Assembly: GCA_905215575.1 (NCBI GenBank)
Contig: CAJMQV010000001.1
Location: 37,044-101,043, forward strand
From: an uncultured bacterium
GTDB lineage: Bacteria; Bacteroidota; Bacteroidia; Bacteroidales; Bacteroidaceae
Reading direction: 5' to 3'
Length of the DNA: 64,000 bases
Part shown: piece by piece, positions 24,535 through 33,100 of the stretch
Layout: each line of letters starts with the position of its first letter
Numbering within the stretch: the first letter of the stretch is position 1
Position numbers and translations under genes: made by a program
Notes under the pieces: model-generated
What the model was told of the DNA's origin: nothing
What the model saw: only the letters and a program-made list of their open reading frames with translations
Databases searched by the model: none

Positions 24535-26559
24535 ATGGAAGAAAATAACGAAGAAAAAGAAGGGCTGATTCAAGAGGCTCCCGTGGCTTATACCGACGAC
24601 AACATCCGCCACCTTTCCGACATGGAGCATGTGCGTACCCGTCCGGGTATGTATATCGGAAAACTGGGCGACGGATCGCAGTCGGAGGACGGTATTTATG
24701 TGCTCTTGAAAGAGGTCATCGACAACAGTATCGACGAATTCAAGATGAATGCCGGCAAGCGCATTGAAGTTACCTTGGAGGAGAATCTGCGCGTCAGCGT
24801 GCGCGACTACGGTCGCGGTATTCCCCAGGGAAAACTGATCGAGGCGGTAAGTGTACTGAACACAGGAGGTAAATACGACTCCAAGGCCTTCAAGAAAAGT
24901 GTCGGCCTGAACGGTGTCGGTATCAAGGCGGTAAACGCTCTGAGTACGCACTTCGAGGTGCACAGCTATCGTGAAGGTACCGTACGCAAAGCAGTCTTCG
25001 AAAAAGGTGTACTCATCAGCGACACCACTGAAAATACCGAAGACGAAACCGGAACCTACATTTATTTTGAACCGGACAACGGATTGTTCAAGCATTATCA
25101 GTTCCGCCATGAGTTTGTAGAGAACATGCTGCGTAACTATACGTACCTGAACACCGGACTGACCATTATGTTCAACGGACGCAGAATCCACTCACGCAAC
25201 GGCCTGGTGGACCTGCTGAACGACAACATGACCAACGACGGACTTTATCCCATCGTACATCTGAAGGGTGAAGACATTGAAATTGCCTTCACACACACCA
25301 ACCAATACGGTGAGGAATACTACTCGTTTGTCAACGGACAGCACACCACTCAGGGAGGAACACATCAAAGTGCCTTCAAGAAACATATTGCCGAAACCAT
25401 CAAGGAGTTCTCGGGCAAGAATTTTGATTTCGGAGATATCCGAAACGGTCTGGTGGGCGCCATTTCCATCAACATTGAGGAACCGCTGTTTGAGAGCCAG
25501 ACCAAAATCAAATTGGGATCACTGACAACCATTCCCGACGGCGGTATCAGCATCGACAAGTTTATCGGTGATTTCGTCAAGGAGCAGGTGGACAATTATC
25601 TGCATCGCAATCCGGACATTGCCGAGGTAATCATCCAGAAAATCTCGGAAAACGAGAAAGAAAGAAAAGCCATGGCCGGTGTGGCCAAACTGGCGCGCGA
25701 ACGCTCCAAGAAAGCCAATCTGCACAACCGAAAATTGCGTGATTGCCGCATTCACCTGAACGACCAGAAGACTTCAAAGAAGGACGAAGAACTGGAGAAC
25801 GATCCACGTCTGGAAAGCTCCATCTTCATTACCGAGGGAGATTCGGCTTCCGGTTCCATCACCAAGAGCCGGAACGTAACCACCCAGGCGGTGTTCAGCC
25901 TGCGCGGAAAACCGCTGAACTGTTACGGACTGACCAAGAAGGTGGTTTACGAGAACGAGGAGTTCAATCTGCTTCAGGCCGCGCTGAACATTGAAGACGG
26001 ACTGGACGGACTGCGCTACAACAAAGTGATCGTGGCTACGGATGCCGATGTAGACGGTATGCACATCCGCCTGCTGATGATCACCTTCTTCCTGCAGTTT
26101 TTCCCCGATCTGATCAAAAAAGGGCATGTTTATATCCTGCAGACTCCATTGTTCCGTGTGCGCAACAAAAAGAGCAAATTGGGGAAAAACAAACTCCGTG
26201 AAATAGAAGAATACATCTCCGGACTGGAGAAAAACAAGGGAGTGGTGCTTTCCAACCGCTCGGACTTCATCACGCAGTATTGCTACACTGAGGAAGAACG
26301 CCAGGCGGCAGTGGAGATTCTCGGACCGGACCCGGAGATCACCCGATTCAAAGGACTGGGAGAGATTTCGCCCGACGAGTTCAAGTATTTCATCGGTCCC
26401 GAAATGCGTCTGGAGCAGGTATCCCTCCAGAAAAGCGACCAGGTAAAGGAATTGCTGGAATATTATATGGGCAAAAACACCATGGAGCGCCAGAATTTCA
26501 TCATCAACAATCTGGTGGTTGAAGAAGATCCTACATTTGAAGAAACCGAACAAGAATGA
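24535..26559 (+). CDS. parE: DNA topoisomerase IV subunit B
   Basis: The ATPase subunit of topoisomerase IV, which with ParC separates replicated chromosomes. The GHKL ATPase motifs are EVIDNSIDEF, DYGRGIP and GLNGVGIKAV in the first 150 residues. The transducer domain follows. The TOPRIM motifs are EGDSASG (from E434) and DADVDG (from D503), and the C-terminal GLGEISPDEFK is typical. At 674 residues it has the length of ParE rather than that of the longer proteobacterial GyrB. The stop overlaps the coaD start by 4 bp (ATGA). Confidence 0.9.
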   Translation: MEENNEEKEGLIQEAPVAYTDDNIRHLSDMEHVRTRPGMYIGKLGDGSQSEDGIYVLLKEVIDNSIDEFKMNAGKRIEVTLEENLRVSVRDYGRGIPQGKLIEAVSVLNTGGKYDSKAFKKSVGLNGVGIKAVNALSTHFEVHSYREGTVRKAVFEKGVLISDTTENTEDETGTYIYFEPDNGLFKHYQFRHEFVENMLRNYTYLNTGLTIMFNGRRIHSRNGLVDLLNDNMTNDGLYPIVHLKGEDIEIAFTHTNQYGEEYYSFVNGQHTTQGGTHQSAFKKHIAETIKEFSGKNFDFGDIRNGLVGAISINIEEPLFESQTKIKLGSLTTIPDGGISIDKFIGDFVKEQVDNYLHRNPDIAEVIIQKISENEKERKAMAGVAKLARERSKKANLHNRKLRDCRIHLNDQKTSKKDEELENDPRLESSIFITEGDSASGSITKSRNVTTQAVFSLRGKPLNCYGLTKKVVYENEEFNLLQAALNIEDGLDGLRYNKVIVATDADVDGMHIRLLMITFFLQFFPDLIKKGHVYILQTPLFRVRNKKSKLGKNKLREIEEYISGLEKNKGVVLSNRSDFITQYCYTEEERQAAVEILGPDPEITRFKGLGEISPDEFKYFIGPEMRLEQVSLQKSDQVKELLEYYMGKNTMERQNFIINNLVVEEDPTFEETEQE

Positions 26560-27014
26560 GAACTGCTATATTTCCCGGAAGCTTTGACCCTTATACCAAA
26601 GGGCATGATTCCATAGCCCGCAGAGGGCTGCAACTGTTCGACCGCATCATTATCGGTGTGGGCATCAACGAAAAAAAGAAAGGCATCATGGCAGTGGAGA
26701 AACGCATTCAGGCCCTGAAGAACCTGTACCGCAACGAACCGCGCATATCCGTAGAAGCATACAGTGATCTCACTGTGGATTTTGCCAAACGCAAGCAGGC
26801 AGATTTCATTCTGAGAGGCGTGCGTTCACACAAGGATTTTGAATACGAACTGGCCATTGCCGACGTCAACAAACGGCTTTCCGGTATCGAAACCGTGATT
26901 CTGTTCACAGAACCCGATCTGGCCTGCATCAGCTCTACCATCGTGCGCGAACTGATGCACTTCGGACGCGACATCACGGAATTTCTGCCCGAAGGCTTTA
27001 TCATAGAAGAATAA
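26556..27014 (+). CDS. coaD: Phosphopantetheine adenylyltransferase
   Basis: Transfers AMP from ATP to 4'-phosphopantetheine, the fourth step of CoA synthesis. At 152 residues it has normal length. The nucleotidyltransferase motif GSFDPYTKGH lies at 8-17, and the C-terminal ISSTIVREL matches the ISST/SSTxVR motif. It is translationally coupled to parE by an ATGA overlap and sits 5 bp before the S41 protease gene, a common Bacteroidetes arrangement with no obvious functional link. Confidence 0.95.
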   Translation: MRTAIFPGSFDPYTKGHDSIARRGLQLFDRIIIGVGINEKKKGIMAVEKRIQALKNLYRNEPRISVEAYSDLTVDFAKRKQADFILRGVRSHKDFEYELAIADVNKRLSGIETVILFTEPDLACISSTIVRELMHFGRDITEFLPEGFIIEE

Positions 27015-27019
27015 ACAGT

Positions 27020-28609
27020 ATGATTATGAAAAAGAACATCTGTCTGTGTCTGCTCGCGGCCTTGTGCTGTCTGCCGACATGGGCACAACAAAAAAATGCG
27101 GCCGGAGCCTACGAAGCTTCCATCAAAAAGCTTTATATGGCTCATCTGGCCATCAGCAGTCTGTATGTAGACACGGTCAATACCGACAAACTGACCGAGG
27201 ATGCCATCGTGGGCATGCTCAAGGAACTTGATCCGCACTCGGCTTATTCCAACGCCAAGGACACCAAGTCGATGAACGAACCGTTGCAAGGTAATTTCGA
27301 AGGTATCGGAGTGCAATACAACATGCTCGACGACACACTCTTTGTCATACAGCCCGTAAGCAAAGGCCCTTCGGAGAAAGCCGGTATTCTGGCCGGCGAC
27401 CGCATTATTTCCGTAAACGACACTGCCATTGCCGGCGTGAAAATGAGCCGCGAAGAAATCATGCGTCGTCTGAAAGGTCCCAAGGGATCTATTGTACATT
27501 TAGGTGTGATGCGCAACGGAATCGATGAGGTGCTGACCTTTGATGTGAAGCGTGACAAAATCCCGATGACCTCGGTAGACGCGGCCTATATGGTCACCCC
27601 GCAAACCGGACTGATCCGTATCAGCAGTTTCGGTGCGAAAACTCACGACGAACTGCAGCAGGCGATGAAGAAGCTGAAAGGCCAGGGCATGAAAAATCTG
27701 ATTCTGGATCTGCAACAGAATGGAGGAGGCTATCTCGGAGCCGCCATTGACATTGCCAATGAATTTCTGGAGCAGAACGATCTGATTGTATACACCCAAG
27801 GACGCCGTGCCCCTTATTCAGAATATAAGGCCAAGGGAAACGGAAGCTTCAAGGACGGAAAAATAGCCGTACTGGTAGATGAATATACCGCTTCGGCCGC
27901 CGAGATCGTAACCGGTTCCATTCAGGATCACGACCGTGGAGTCGTTATCGGCCGACGCACCTTCGGAAAGGGACTGGTGCAGCGTCCGCTTGATCTGCCC
28001 GACGGATCGCAGCTGCGCCTCACCATTGCCCGCTATTACACTCCGGTGGGACGATGCATCCAGAAACCATACGAAAACGGCAATCGCACTTCTTATAACA
28101 TGGATGTGATCAACCGCTATAATCGTGGCGAACTGGTGAACGCCGACAGCATACACTTCCCCGACTCTCTGAAATACAAGACTCTGAAGAAAGGACGCAT
28201 CGTGTATGGCGGCGGAGGCATCATGCCCGACTATTTCATTCCTCTGGACACAACCAAATACACTAAATACCACCGCGAACTGGTGGCCAAGGGTATTGTC
28301 ACCAACACATCACTGAAGTATAGCGACCGATATCGCAAGCAGATTCAGAAGAAATATAAAGACTTTGATTCATTCTTGAAGAACTTTCAGGTGGGCGAAG
28401 AAGAAATGGCCATTCTGAACGAAGAAGCCGAAAAGCGGTCGGTTAAGCCTAAGGACGAAGAAGAACGCGCCAAGACACAGCCTCAGCTGAAACTGCAACT
28501 CAAGGCGTTGCTGGCCCGCGACCTTTGGGATATGTCGGAATATTTCCAGGTGATGAATCAGGACAACGAAGCCGTGAAAAAGGCCGTTGAGCTGCTGGAA
28601 CAGAAATAA
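27020..28609 (+). CDS. Carboxy-terminal processing protease, S41 family
   Basis: A 529-residue exported protease. Signal peptide (about 1-24, TWA-QQ), a PDZ domain (about 85-170, with the GIGVQYNMLDDTLFV entry and SKGPSEKAGILAGDRIISVN) and the S41 catalytic domain are present. The catalytic Ser is S292 in TASAAEIVTGS and the Lys is K317 in FGKG, forming a Ser/Lys dyad. It trims periplasmic or outer membrane proteins at their C termini. An alternative start two codons downstream (27026, MKKN) gives a more normal signal peptide. It is the last gene of parE-coaD-S41; repeat copy B lies just downstream. Confidence 0.92.
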   Translation: MIMKKNICLCLLAALCCLPTWAQQKNAAGAYEASIKKLYMAHLAISSLYVDTVNTDKLTEDAIVGMLKELDPHSAYSNAKDTKSMNEPLQGNFEGIGVQYNMLDDTLFVIQPVSKGPSEKAGILAGDRIISVNDTAIAGVKMSREEIMRRLKGPKGSIVHLGVMRNGIDEVLTFDVKRDKIPMTSVDAAYMVTPQTGLIRISSFGAKTHDELQQAMKKLKGQGMKNLILDLQQNGGGYLGAAIDIANEFLEQNDLIVYTQGRRAPYSEYKAKGNGSFKDGKIAVLVDEYTASAAEIVTGSIQDHDRGVVIGRRTFGKGLVQRPLDLPDGSQLRLTIARYYTPVGRCIQKPYENGNRTSYNMDVINRYNRGELVNADSIHFPDSLKYKTLKKGRIVYGGGGIMPDYFIPLDTTKYTKYHRELVAKGIVTNTSLKYSDRYRKQIQKKYKDFDSFLKNFQVGEEEMAILNEEAEKRSVKPKDEEERAKTQPQLKLQLKALLARDLWDMSEYFQVMNQDNEAVKKAVELLEQK

Positions 28610-28638
28610 AAAAATGAAAACACGGAAGCAACCTCAAA

Positions 28639-28704
28639 AAACGGTCGGGACGAAATAGAAAAATGATCGGGATCAATCTGAAAATTGGTCCCGATCATTT
28701 TTTA
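28639..28704. repeat. 22-bp-period palindromic triplet, copy B
   Basis: TCGGGA at 28645 and 28667 and TCCCGA at 28689, exactly 22 bp apart. The last two sites also form an inverted repeat (AAAAATGATCGGGA / TCCCGATCATTTTTT) that could end transcription of the converging S41 and ybeY genes. No other terminator is seen here. Confidence 0.78.
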
Positions 28705-28717
28705 TATATACCAAGCA

Positions 28718-29143
28718 TCACTTTTCCATCTCCCGACGCAAGGTCAAAGCCTTGTCCTCGGCAGCTTCCATAATCTCGCGTTCGCCCGGTCCTTTGTCGT
28801 TGATGCCGCACAAGTGCAGAATGCCGTGAATAATCACACGGTAGAGCTCCTCTTCATAAGTAGCTCCCACCAGCTCGGCATTGCTGCGCACCGTGTCCAG
28901 ACTGATGAAGAGGTCGCCCGAAATGCGGTCGCCTTCGCAATAGTCAAACGTAATGATGTCCGTGTAGTAATCGTGCTGCAAATACTGGCGGTTCACCTCC
29001 AGAATTTTCTCATCATCCACGAAGATATAGGCAATCTCTCCCACTCTCTTGCCATAAGTGGCGGCTACCGCCTTTACCCACTCCGTGTTCTCGCGCTTTT
29101 TGATATCGGGCATGCGCACTCCCTCTGCATGATAAGTAATCAT
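28718..29143 (-). CDS. ybeY: Endoribonuclease YbeY
   Basis: A single-strand endoribonuclease used in 16S rRNA 3' maturation and 70S quality control. The 141-residue length is normal. The metal site HGILHLCGIND has H106 and H110; the third canonical His is Asp (D116). Asp can bind metal, and a similar change occurs in other Bacteroidetes as far as I recall, so the enzyme is probably active. It lies 15 bp after ruvB and is likely in the same transcript. Confidence 0.88.
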   Translation of the reverse strand: MITYHAEGVRMPDIKKRENTEWVKAVAATYGKRVGEIAYIFVDDEKILEVNRQYLQHDYYTDIITFDYCEGDRISGDLFISLDTVRSNAELVGATYEEELYRVIIHGILHLCGINDKGPGEREIMEAAEDKALTLRREMEK

Positions 29144-29158
29144 ATTCTTTTTATCTGT

Positions 29159-30190
29159 TTAGTCAAACAAACTTCCCAAACTGCCGCTCTCGTAACGGTT
29201 CATTCCCAAATGACGATAGGCCAGATCGGTCACCTCACGCCCACGCGGAGTGCGCTTGATGAAACCTTCCTTAATGAGAAACGGTTCATAAACCTCTTCC
29301 ACCGTACCGGCATCTTCGCCAATGGCAGTGGCAATGGTAGAAATTCCCACCGGTCCGCCCTTGAACTTGTCAATGATCGTGAGCAGAATCTTGTTGTCAA
29401 TCTCATCCAGTCCGAACTGGTCGATATTCAATGCTTCAAGTGCATAGCGGGCTATCTCCACGTCAATGCTTCCGGTTCCCTTCACCTGGGCAAAGTCACG
29501 CACGCGGCGCAACAGGGCATTGGCGATACGGGGAGTTCCGCGGCTGCGTGAAGCAATCTCACCGGCAGCCTCCCAGGAAATCGGTACGTTGAGGATACCC
29601 GACGAACGCTCTACAATGCGTGCCAACACATCGGTATCGTAATATTCCAGATGCAGGTTGATGCCGAAACGGGCACGCAACGGGGCCGTCAGCAATCCGC
29701 TTCGGGTTGTGGCTCCGATCAGCGTAAAGGGATTCAGATCTATCTGGATGCTCCGTGCCGAAGGTCCCTTGTCGATCATAATGTCAATACGGTAGTCCTC
29801 CATAGCCGAATAGAGATACTCTTCCACCACCGGGCTCAGACGATGGATCTCGTCAATGAAAAGCACATCATTCGGTTCCAGCGACGTGAGCAGTCCGGCC
29901 AGATCGCCGGGCTTGTCCAACACCGGACCGGAAGTGATTTTAAAGCCCACTCCCAACTCATTGGCAATGATATTACTCAATGTGGTCTTACCCAATCCCG
30001 GAGGGCCATGCAGCAAAGTATGATCCAAAGGCTCGCCACGATACTTGGCAGCCTCGACAAAAATACGCAGATTATCCACCACCTTGAACTGTCCGCTGAA
30101 GTCTTCGAAGCGCAGCGGGCGCAAAGCGTTCTCGAAATCCCGTTCACCGGTATTCCGCTGTTGTTGTCTTATGTCAAAATCTTCTTCCAT
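29159..30190 (-). CDS. ruvB: Holliday junction branch migration helicase RuvB
   Basis: The AAA+ motor of RuvAB branch migration. Walker A is GPPGLGKTT, Walker B is FIDEIHR, sensor 1 is GATTRSG, and a C-terminal winged helix ends with TPRGREVTDLAYRHLG. ATG at 30190 gives 343 residues and starts MEEDFDIRQQ, matching the family. A longer in-frame start would run through the promoter. The -7 box ends only 8 bp before this ATG, so the mRNA probably has almost no leader. No ruvA is adjacent. Confidence 0.95.
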   Translation of the reverse strand: MEEDFDIRQQQRNTGERDFENALRPLRFEDFSGQFKVVDNLRIFVEAAKYRGEPLDHTLLHGPPGLGKTTLSNIIANELGVGFKITSGPVLDKPGDLAGLLTSLEPNDVLFIDEIHRLSPVVEEYLYSAMEDYRIDIMIDKGPSARSIQIDLNPFTLIGATTRSGLLTAPLRARFGINLHLEYYDTDVLARIVERSSGILNVPISWEAAGEIASRSRGTPRIANALLRRVRDFAQVKGTGSIDVEIARYALEALNIDQFGLDEIDNKILLTIIDKFKGGPVGISTIATAIGEDAGTVEEVYEPFLIKEGFIKRTPRGREVTDLAYRHLGMNRYESGSLGSLFD

Positions 30191-30197
30191 CTCGTCA

Positions 30198-30229
30198 CAA
30201 AGATACAACAATAAACAGTTCTCAGCAAA
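30198..30229 (-). promoter_or_regulatory. Promoter of ruvB-ybeY, nearly leaderless
   Basis: Minus-strand TTTG, exactly 20 bp, TATCTTTG. The predicted transcription start falls about 3-5 nt before the ruvB ATG. Confidence 0.82.
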
Positions 30230-30277
30230 AAAGACAGCGTTTATCATAAAAGCGCTGTTTATTAACAGAAAAAAATG

Positions 30278-30285
30278 TAACTTTG
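30278..30285 (+). promoter_or_regulatory. -7 box of the SpmAB-like gene
   Basis: TAACTTTG fits TAnnTTTG, 30 bp upstream of the ATG at 30316. Between it and the ruvB promoter lies an imperfect palindrome, ACAGCG..CGCTGT (about 30233-30259). Confidence 0.7.
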
Positions 30286-30315
30286 CCCCCTGATATTCAT
30301 CAGAAACTCCCGATT

Positions 30316-31548
30316 ATGGTGCTTAATTATATCTGGATTGCCTTTTTCGGCATCGCTTTCCTTACAGCATTGGCCAAACTGGTTCTGTTTGGCAACCTGG
30401 AAGTATTCCCGTCCATCATGGATGCCACCTTCTCCAGTTCCAAAACCGCTTTCGAAATCTCACTCGGTCTGACCGGTGTCCTTTCCCTGTGGATGGGCAT
30501 TATGAAAATCGGTGAAAAAGGAGGACTGGTCAATGCGCTGGCCCGGTGGCTATCGCCTCTGTTCATCAAGCTTTTTCCCGATCTGCCCCGGAACCACCCG
30601 GTCATCGGCAACATATTTATGAATCTGGCAGCCAATATGCTCGGTCTGGACAATGCGGCCACGCCGCTCGGACTGAAGGCCATGGAAGGTCTGCAGGAGC
30701 TGAATCCGAAAAAAGACACGGCATCGAATCCCATGATTATGTTTCTGGTGCTCAATACTTCGGGACTAACACTGATTCCGGTGAGCATTCTGGTGTATCG
30801 TGCCCAGATGGGAGCGGTACAGCCTACGGATATTTTCATCCCCATTCTACTGGCCACCTTCATGTCTACCCTGGTCGGCATTATCGCCACAGCTCTTTAT
30901 CAGAAAATTTCGCTGTGGAACAGAACCATCCTTACCGCTTTGGGCGGATCACTCCTGCTGGTAGGACTGCTCATCTGGGGCTTCAGCAGTATGGACCGCG
31001 AGCAGATGAATGCCGTGAGCACTACCGTGGCCAATGTTTCGCTATTCTCTATCATCATGGCCTTTATCGTAGCCGGCGTGCGGCATAAAATCAACGTATA
31101 TGATGCCTTTATCGAAGGAGCCAAAGACGGTTTCTCCACCGCTGTGCGCATCATCCCCTATCTGATTGCCATTCTGGTGGCAGTAGGTGTATTCCGTGCC
31201 TCGGGTGCCATGGATATGCTGACCGACGGTGTTGCCGCCCTGTTGCGTTGGTTCGGTGCCGACGACCGCATTGTGGGAGCCTTGCCTACGGCTCTGATGA
31301 AACCGCTGAGCGGAAGCGGAGCGCGCGGCATGATGGTGGATGCCATGCAGACCTACGGTGCCGATTCGTTTGTGGGCCGTCTGAGCTGTATTTTCCAAGG
31401 CTCTACCGACACCACGTTCTACATTCTGGCCGTATACTTCGGCAGTGTGGGCATCCGCAAGACCCGCCATGCCGTGACCTGCGGTCTGCTGGCCGATGCC
31501 GCCGGAATACTGAGCGCCATTGCCGTGGCTTACTTCTTCTTCGGATAA
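30316..31548 (+). CDS. Spore maturation protein A/B-like membrane protein (nucleoside-recognition domain)
   Basis: A 410-residue inner membrane protein in which SpmA-like and SpmB-like halves are fused. The Gate/nucleoside-recognition motif occurs in each half (NMLGLDNAATPLGLKAME near 110-127, and KPLSGSGARGMMVDAM near 330-345). It has about 10 hydrophobic segments. In spore formers SpmA/B act in core dehydration; in non-spore formers such as Bacteroidetes the role is unknown and transport is likely. ATG at 30316 (MVLNY) is used because the upstream in-frame TTG lies inside the promoter. Confidence 0.8.
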   Translation: MVLNYIWIAFFGIAFLTALAKLVLFGNLEVFPSIMDATFSSSKTAFEISLGLTGVLSLWMGIMKIGEKGGLVNALARWLSPLFIKLFPDLPRNHPVIGNIFMNLAANMLGLDNAATPLGLKAMEGLQELNPKKDTASNPMIMFLVLNTSGLTLIPVSILVYRAQMGAVQPTDIFIPILLATFMSTLVGIIATALYQKISLWNRTILTALGGSLLLVGLLIWGFSSMDREQMNAVSTTVANVSLFSIIMAFIVAGVRHKINVYDAFIEGAKDGFSTAVRIIPYLIAILVAVGVFRASGAMDMLTDGVAALLRWFGADDRIVGALPTALMKPLSGSGARGMMVDAMQTYGADSFVGRLSCIFQGSTDTTFYILAVYFGSVGIRKTRHAVTCGLLADAAGILSAIAVAYFFFG

Positions 31549-31588
31549 TACAAGGATAAACGAGTTATAACTTAAAGATATTTATTTT

Positions 31589-33082
31589 ATGGCAGAACTA
31601 AAATCTGTGGTGAAAGACACCGCAATTTATGGACTGAGCAGCATCATCGGACGATTTCTGAACTATCTGCTCGTACCGCTTTACACAGCCGTACTGCCGG
31701 CCGGTTCCGGAGGTTATGGCGTGGTGACCAACATTTATGCCTATGTGGGACTGATTCTGGTGATCCTGACCTTCGGTATGGAAACTACATTCTTCCGCTT
31801 CGCCAATAAGGAAGGCGAAAAGCCACTGGTGGTTTATTCCACGACTCTGATTATCGTAGGCACCATCTCGCTGTTCTTCCTATGTATGGTTTTAGGCTTT
31901 CTGCCTCAAATTTCGCAGGCAATGGGCTACGCCGCCCATCCGGAATATATCGGCATCATGGGAGCCTGTGTAGCTCTGGACGCCTTTCTGGCTATTCCGT
32001 TTGCGTGGCTCCGCTATCAGAAAAGACCGATAAAGTTTGCCGCACTGAATCTGTTGTTCATCTTCCTGAACATCGTGACCAACCTGCTTTATTTCCTGGT
32101 ATTGCCCAAACTCTATCCGCTCTATCCGGACGTTATCGGACTTTTCTACAACCCGGGAGTCGGTGTTGGCTATATCTTCGGACTGAATCTGGTGTGCAAG
32201 GCAGCCATCGTGGCTTTCTTCATCCCGGAACTGACGGGATTCAAATACATTCTCGATGTAGCACTGATGAAACGCATGCTTCGCTACTCCTGGCCGATAT
32301 TGGTGCTGGGAATTGCCGGCATTCTGAATCAGACCGCCGACAAAATCATCTTCCCGCTGGTTTACGGCGATATTCAGGAAGGACAGGTGCAATTGGGCAT
32401 CTATGGTGCCTGCGTAAAAATAGCCATGATCATGGCCATGATTACCCAGGCTTTCCGGTATGCCTACGAACCGTTTGTATTCGGCAAGTCAAAGGATCAG
32501 GACAGCAAGACGACATATGCCAAAGGAATGAAGTTCTTCATCATCTTCACCCTGCTGGCATTCCTGTGTGTCATGGCCTGGCTGGATGCCTTGAAGTATA
32601 TCATTGCTCCCGGCTACTGGGACGGTCTGCGGGTGGTACCGATTGTCATGGCCGCAGAAATCATGATGGGTATCTACTTCAACCTGTCTTTCTGGTACAA
32701 GCTCATTGACAAGACCATCTGGGGCGCCTGGTTCTCTCTGGCGGGATGCGCCGTGCTGCTGGTCATCAACTTCGTGTTTATCCCCCGTTACGGATATATG
32801 GCTTGCGCCTGGGGAGGTTTTGCCGGATATGGCACTTCCATGATTCTTTCTTACCTAGTAGGCCAAAAGAAGAATCCGATCAACTACCCGATGCGCAGCA
32901 TCATGACCTATATCGCACTGGCGCTGCTGCTCACTCTGATTATGGTCTATATTCCCGAAAGCTGGAACATCTGGGCCCGTTTGGGAGCAAAAACCATTCT
33001 GGTTATCCTCTTCGCCGTCTATATCGTCAAGAAGGATTTCCCGTTGAAAAGCCTGCCGGTAATCGGAAAATATTTCAAGTAA
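31589..33082 (+). CDS. Wzx/MurJ-type oligosaccharide flippase (MOP superfamily)
   Basis: A 497-residue inner membrane protein with about 14 hydrophobic segments and the polysaccharide-synthesis layout: the opening VVKDTAIYGLSSIIGRFLNYLLVPLYT, a central GIAGILNQTADKIIFPLVYGD, and a terminal cytoplasmic tail. It should flip a lipid-linked glycan across the inner membrane. There are no glycosyltransferases next to it, so the substrate could be a conserved glycan such as the protein O-glycan (inference). It is 40 bp after the SpmAB-like gene and 18 bp before the DUF389 gene. Confidence 0.82.
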   Translation: MAELKSVVKDTAIYGLSSIIGRFLNYLLVPLYTAVLPAGSGGYGVVTNIYAYVGLILVILTFGMETTFFRFANKEGEKPLVVYSTTLIIVGTISLFFLCMVLGFLPQISQAMGYAAHPEYIGIMGACVALDAFLAIPFAWLRYQKRPIKFAALNLLFIFLNIVTNLLYFLVLPKLYPLYPDVIGLFYNPGVGVGYIFGLNLVCKAAIVAFFIPELTGFKYILDVALMKRMLRYSWPILVLGIAGILNQTADKIIFPLVYGDIQEGQVQLGIYGACVKIAMIMAMITQAFRYAYEPFVFGKSKDQDSKTTYAKGMKFFIIFTLLAFLCVMAWLDALKYIIAPGYWDGLRVVPIVMAAEIMMGIYFNLSFWYKLIDKTIWGAWFSLAGCAVLLVINFVFIPRYGYMACAWGGFAGYGTSMILSYLVGQKKNPINYPMRSIMTYIALALLLTLIMVYIPESWNIWARLGAKTILVILFAVYIVKKDFPLKSLPVIGKYFK

Positions 33083-33100
33083 CGTACAAACAGATGTATC

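Noticed and set aside
28718..30190. SOS operon for ruvB
   Set aside because: No LexA-type palindrome is recognisable at the ruvB promoter, and Bacteroidales SOS boxes are not known to me well enough to call one.
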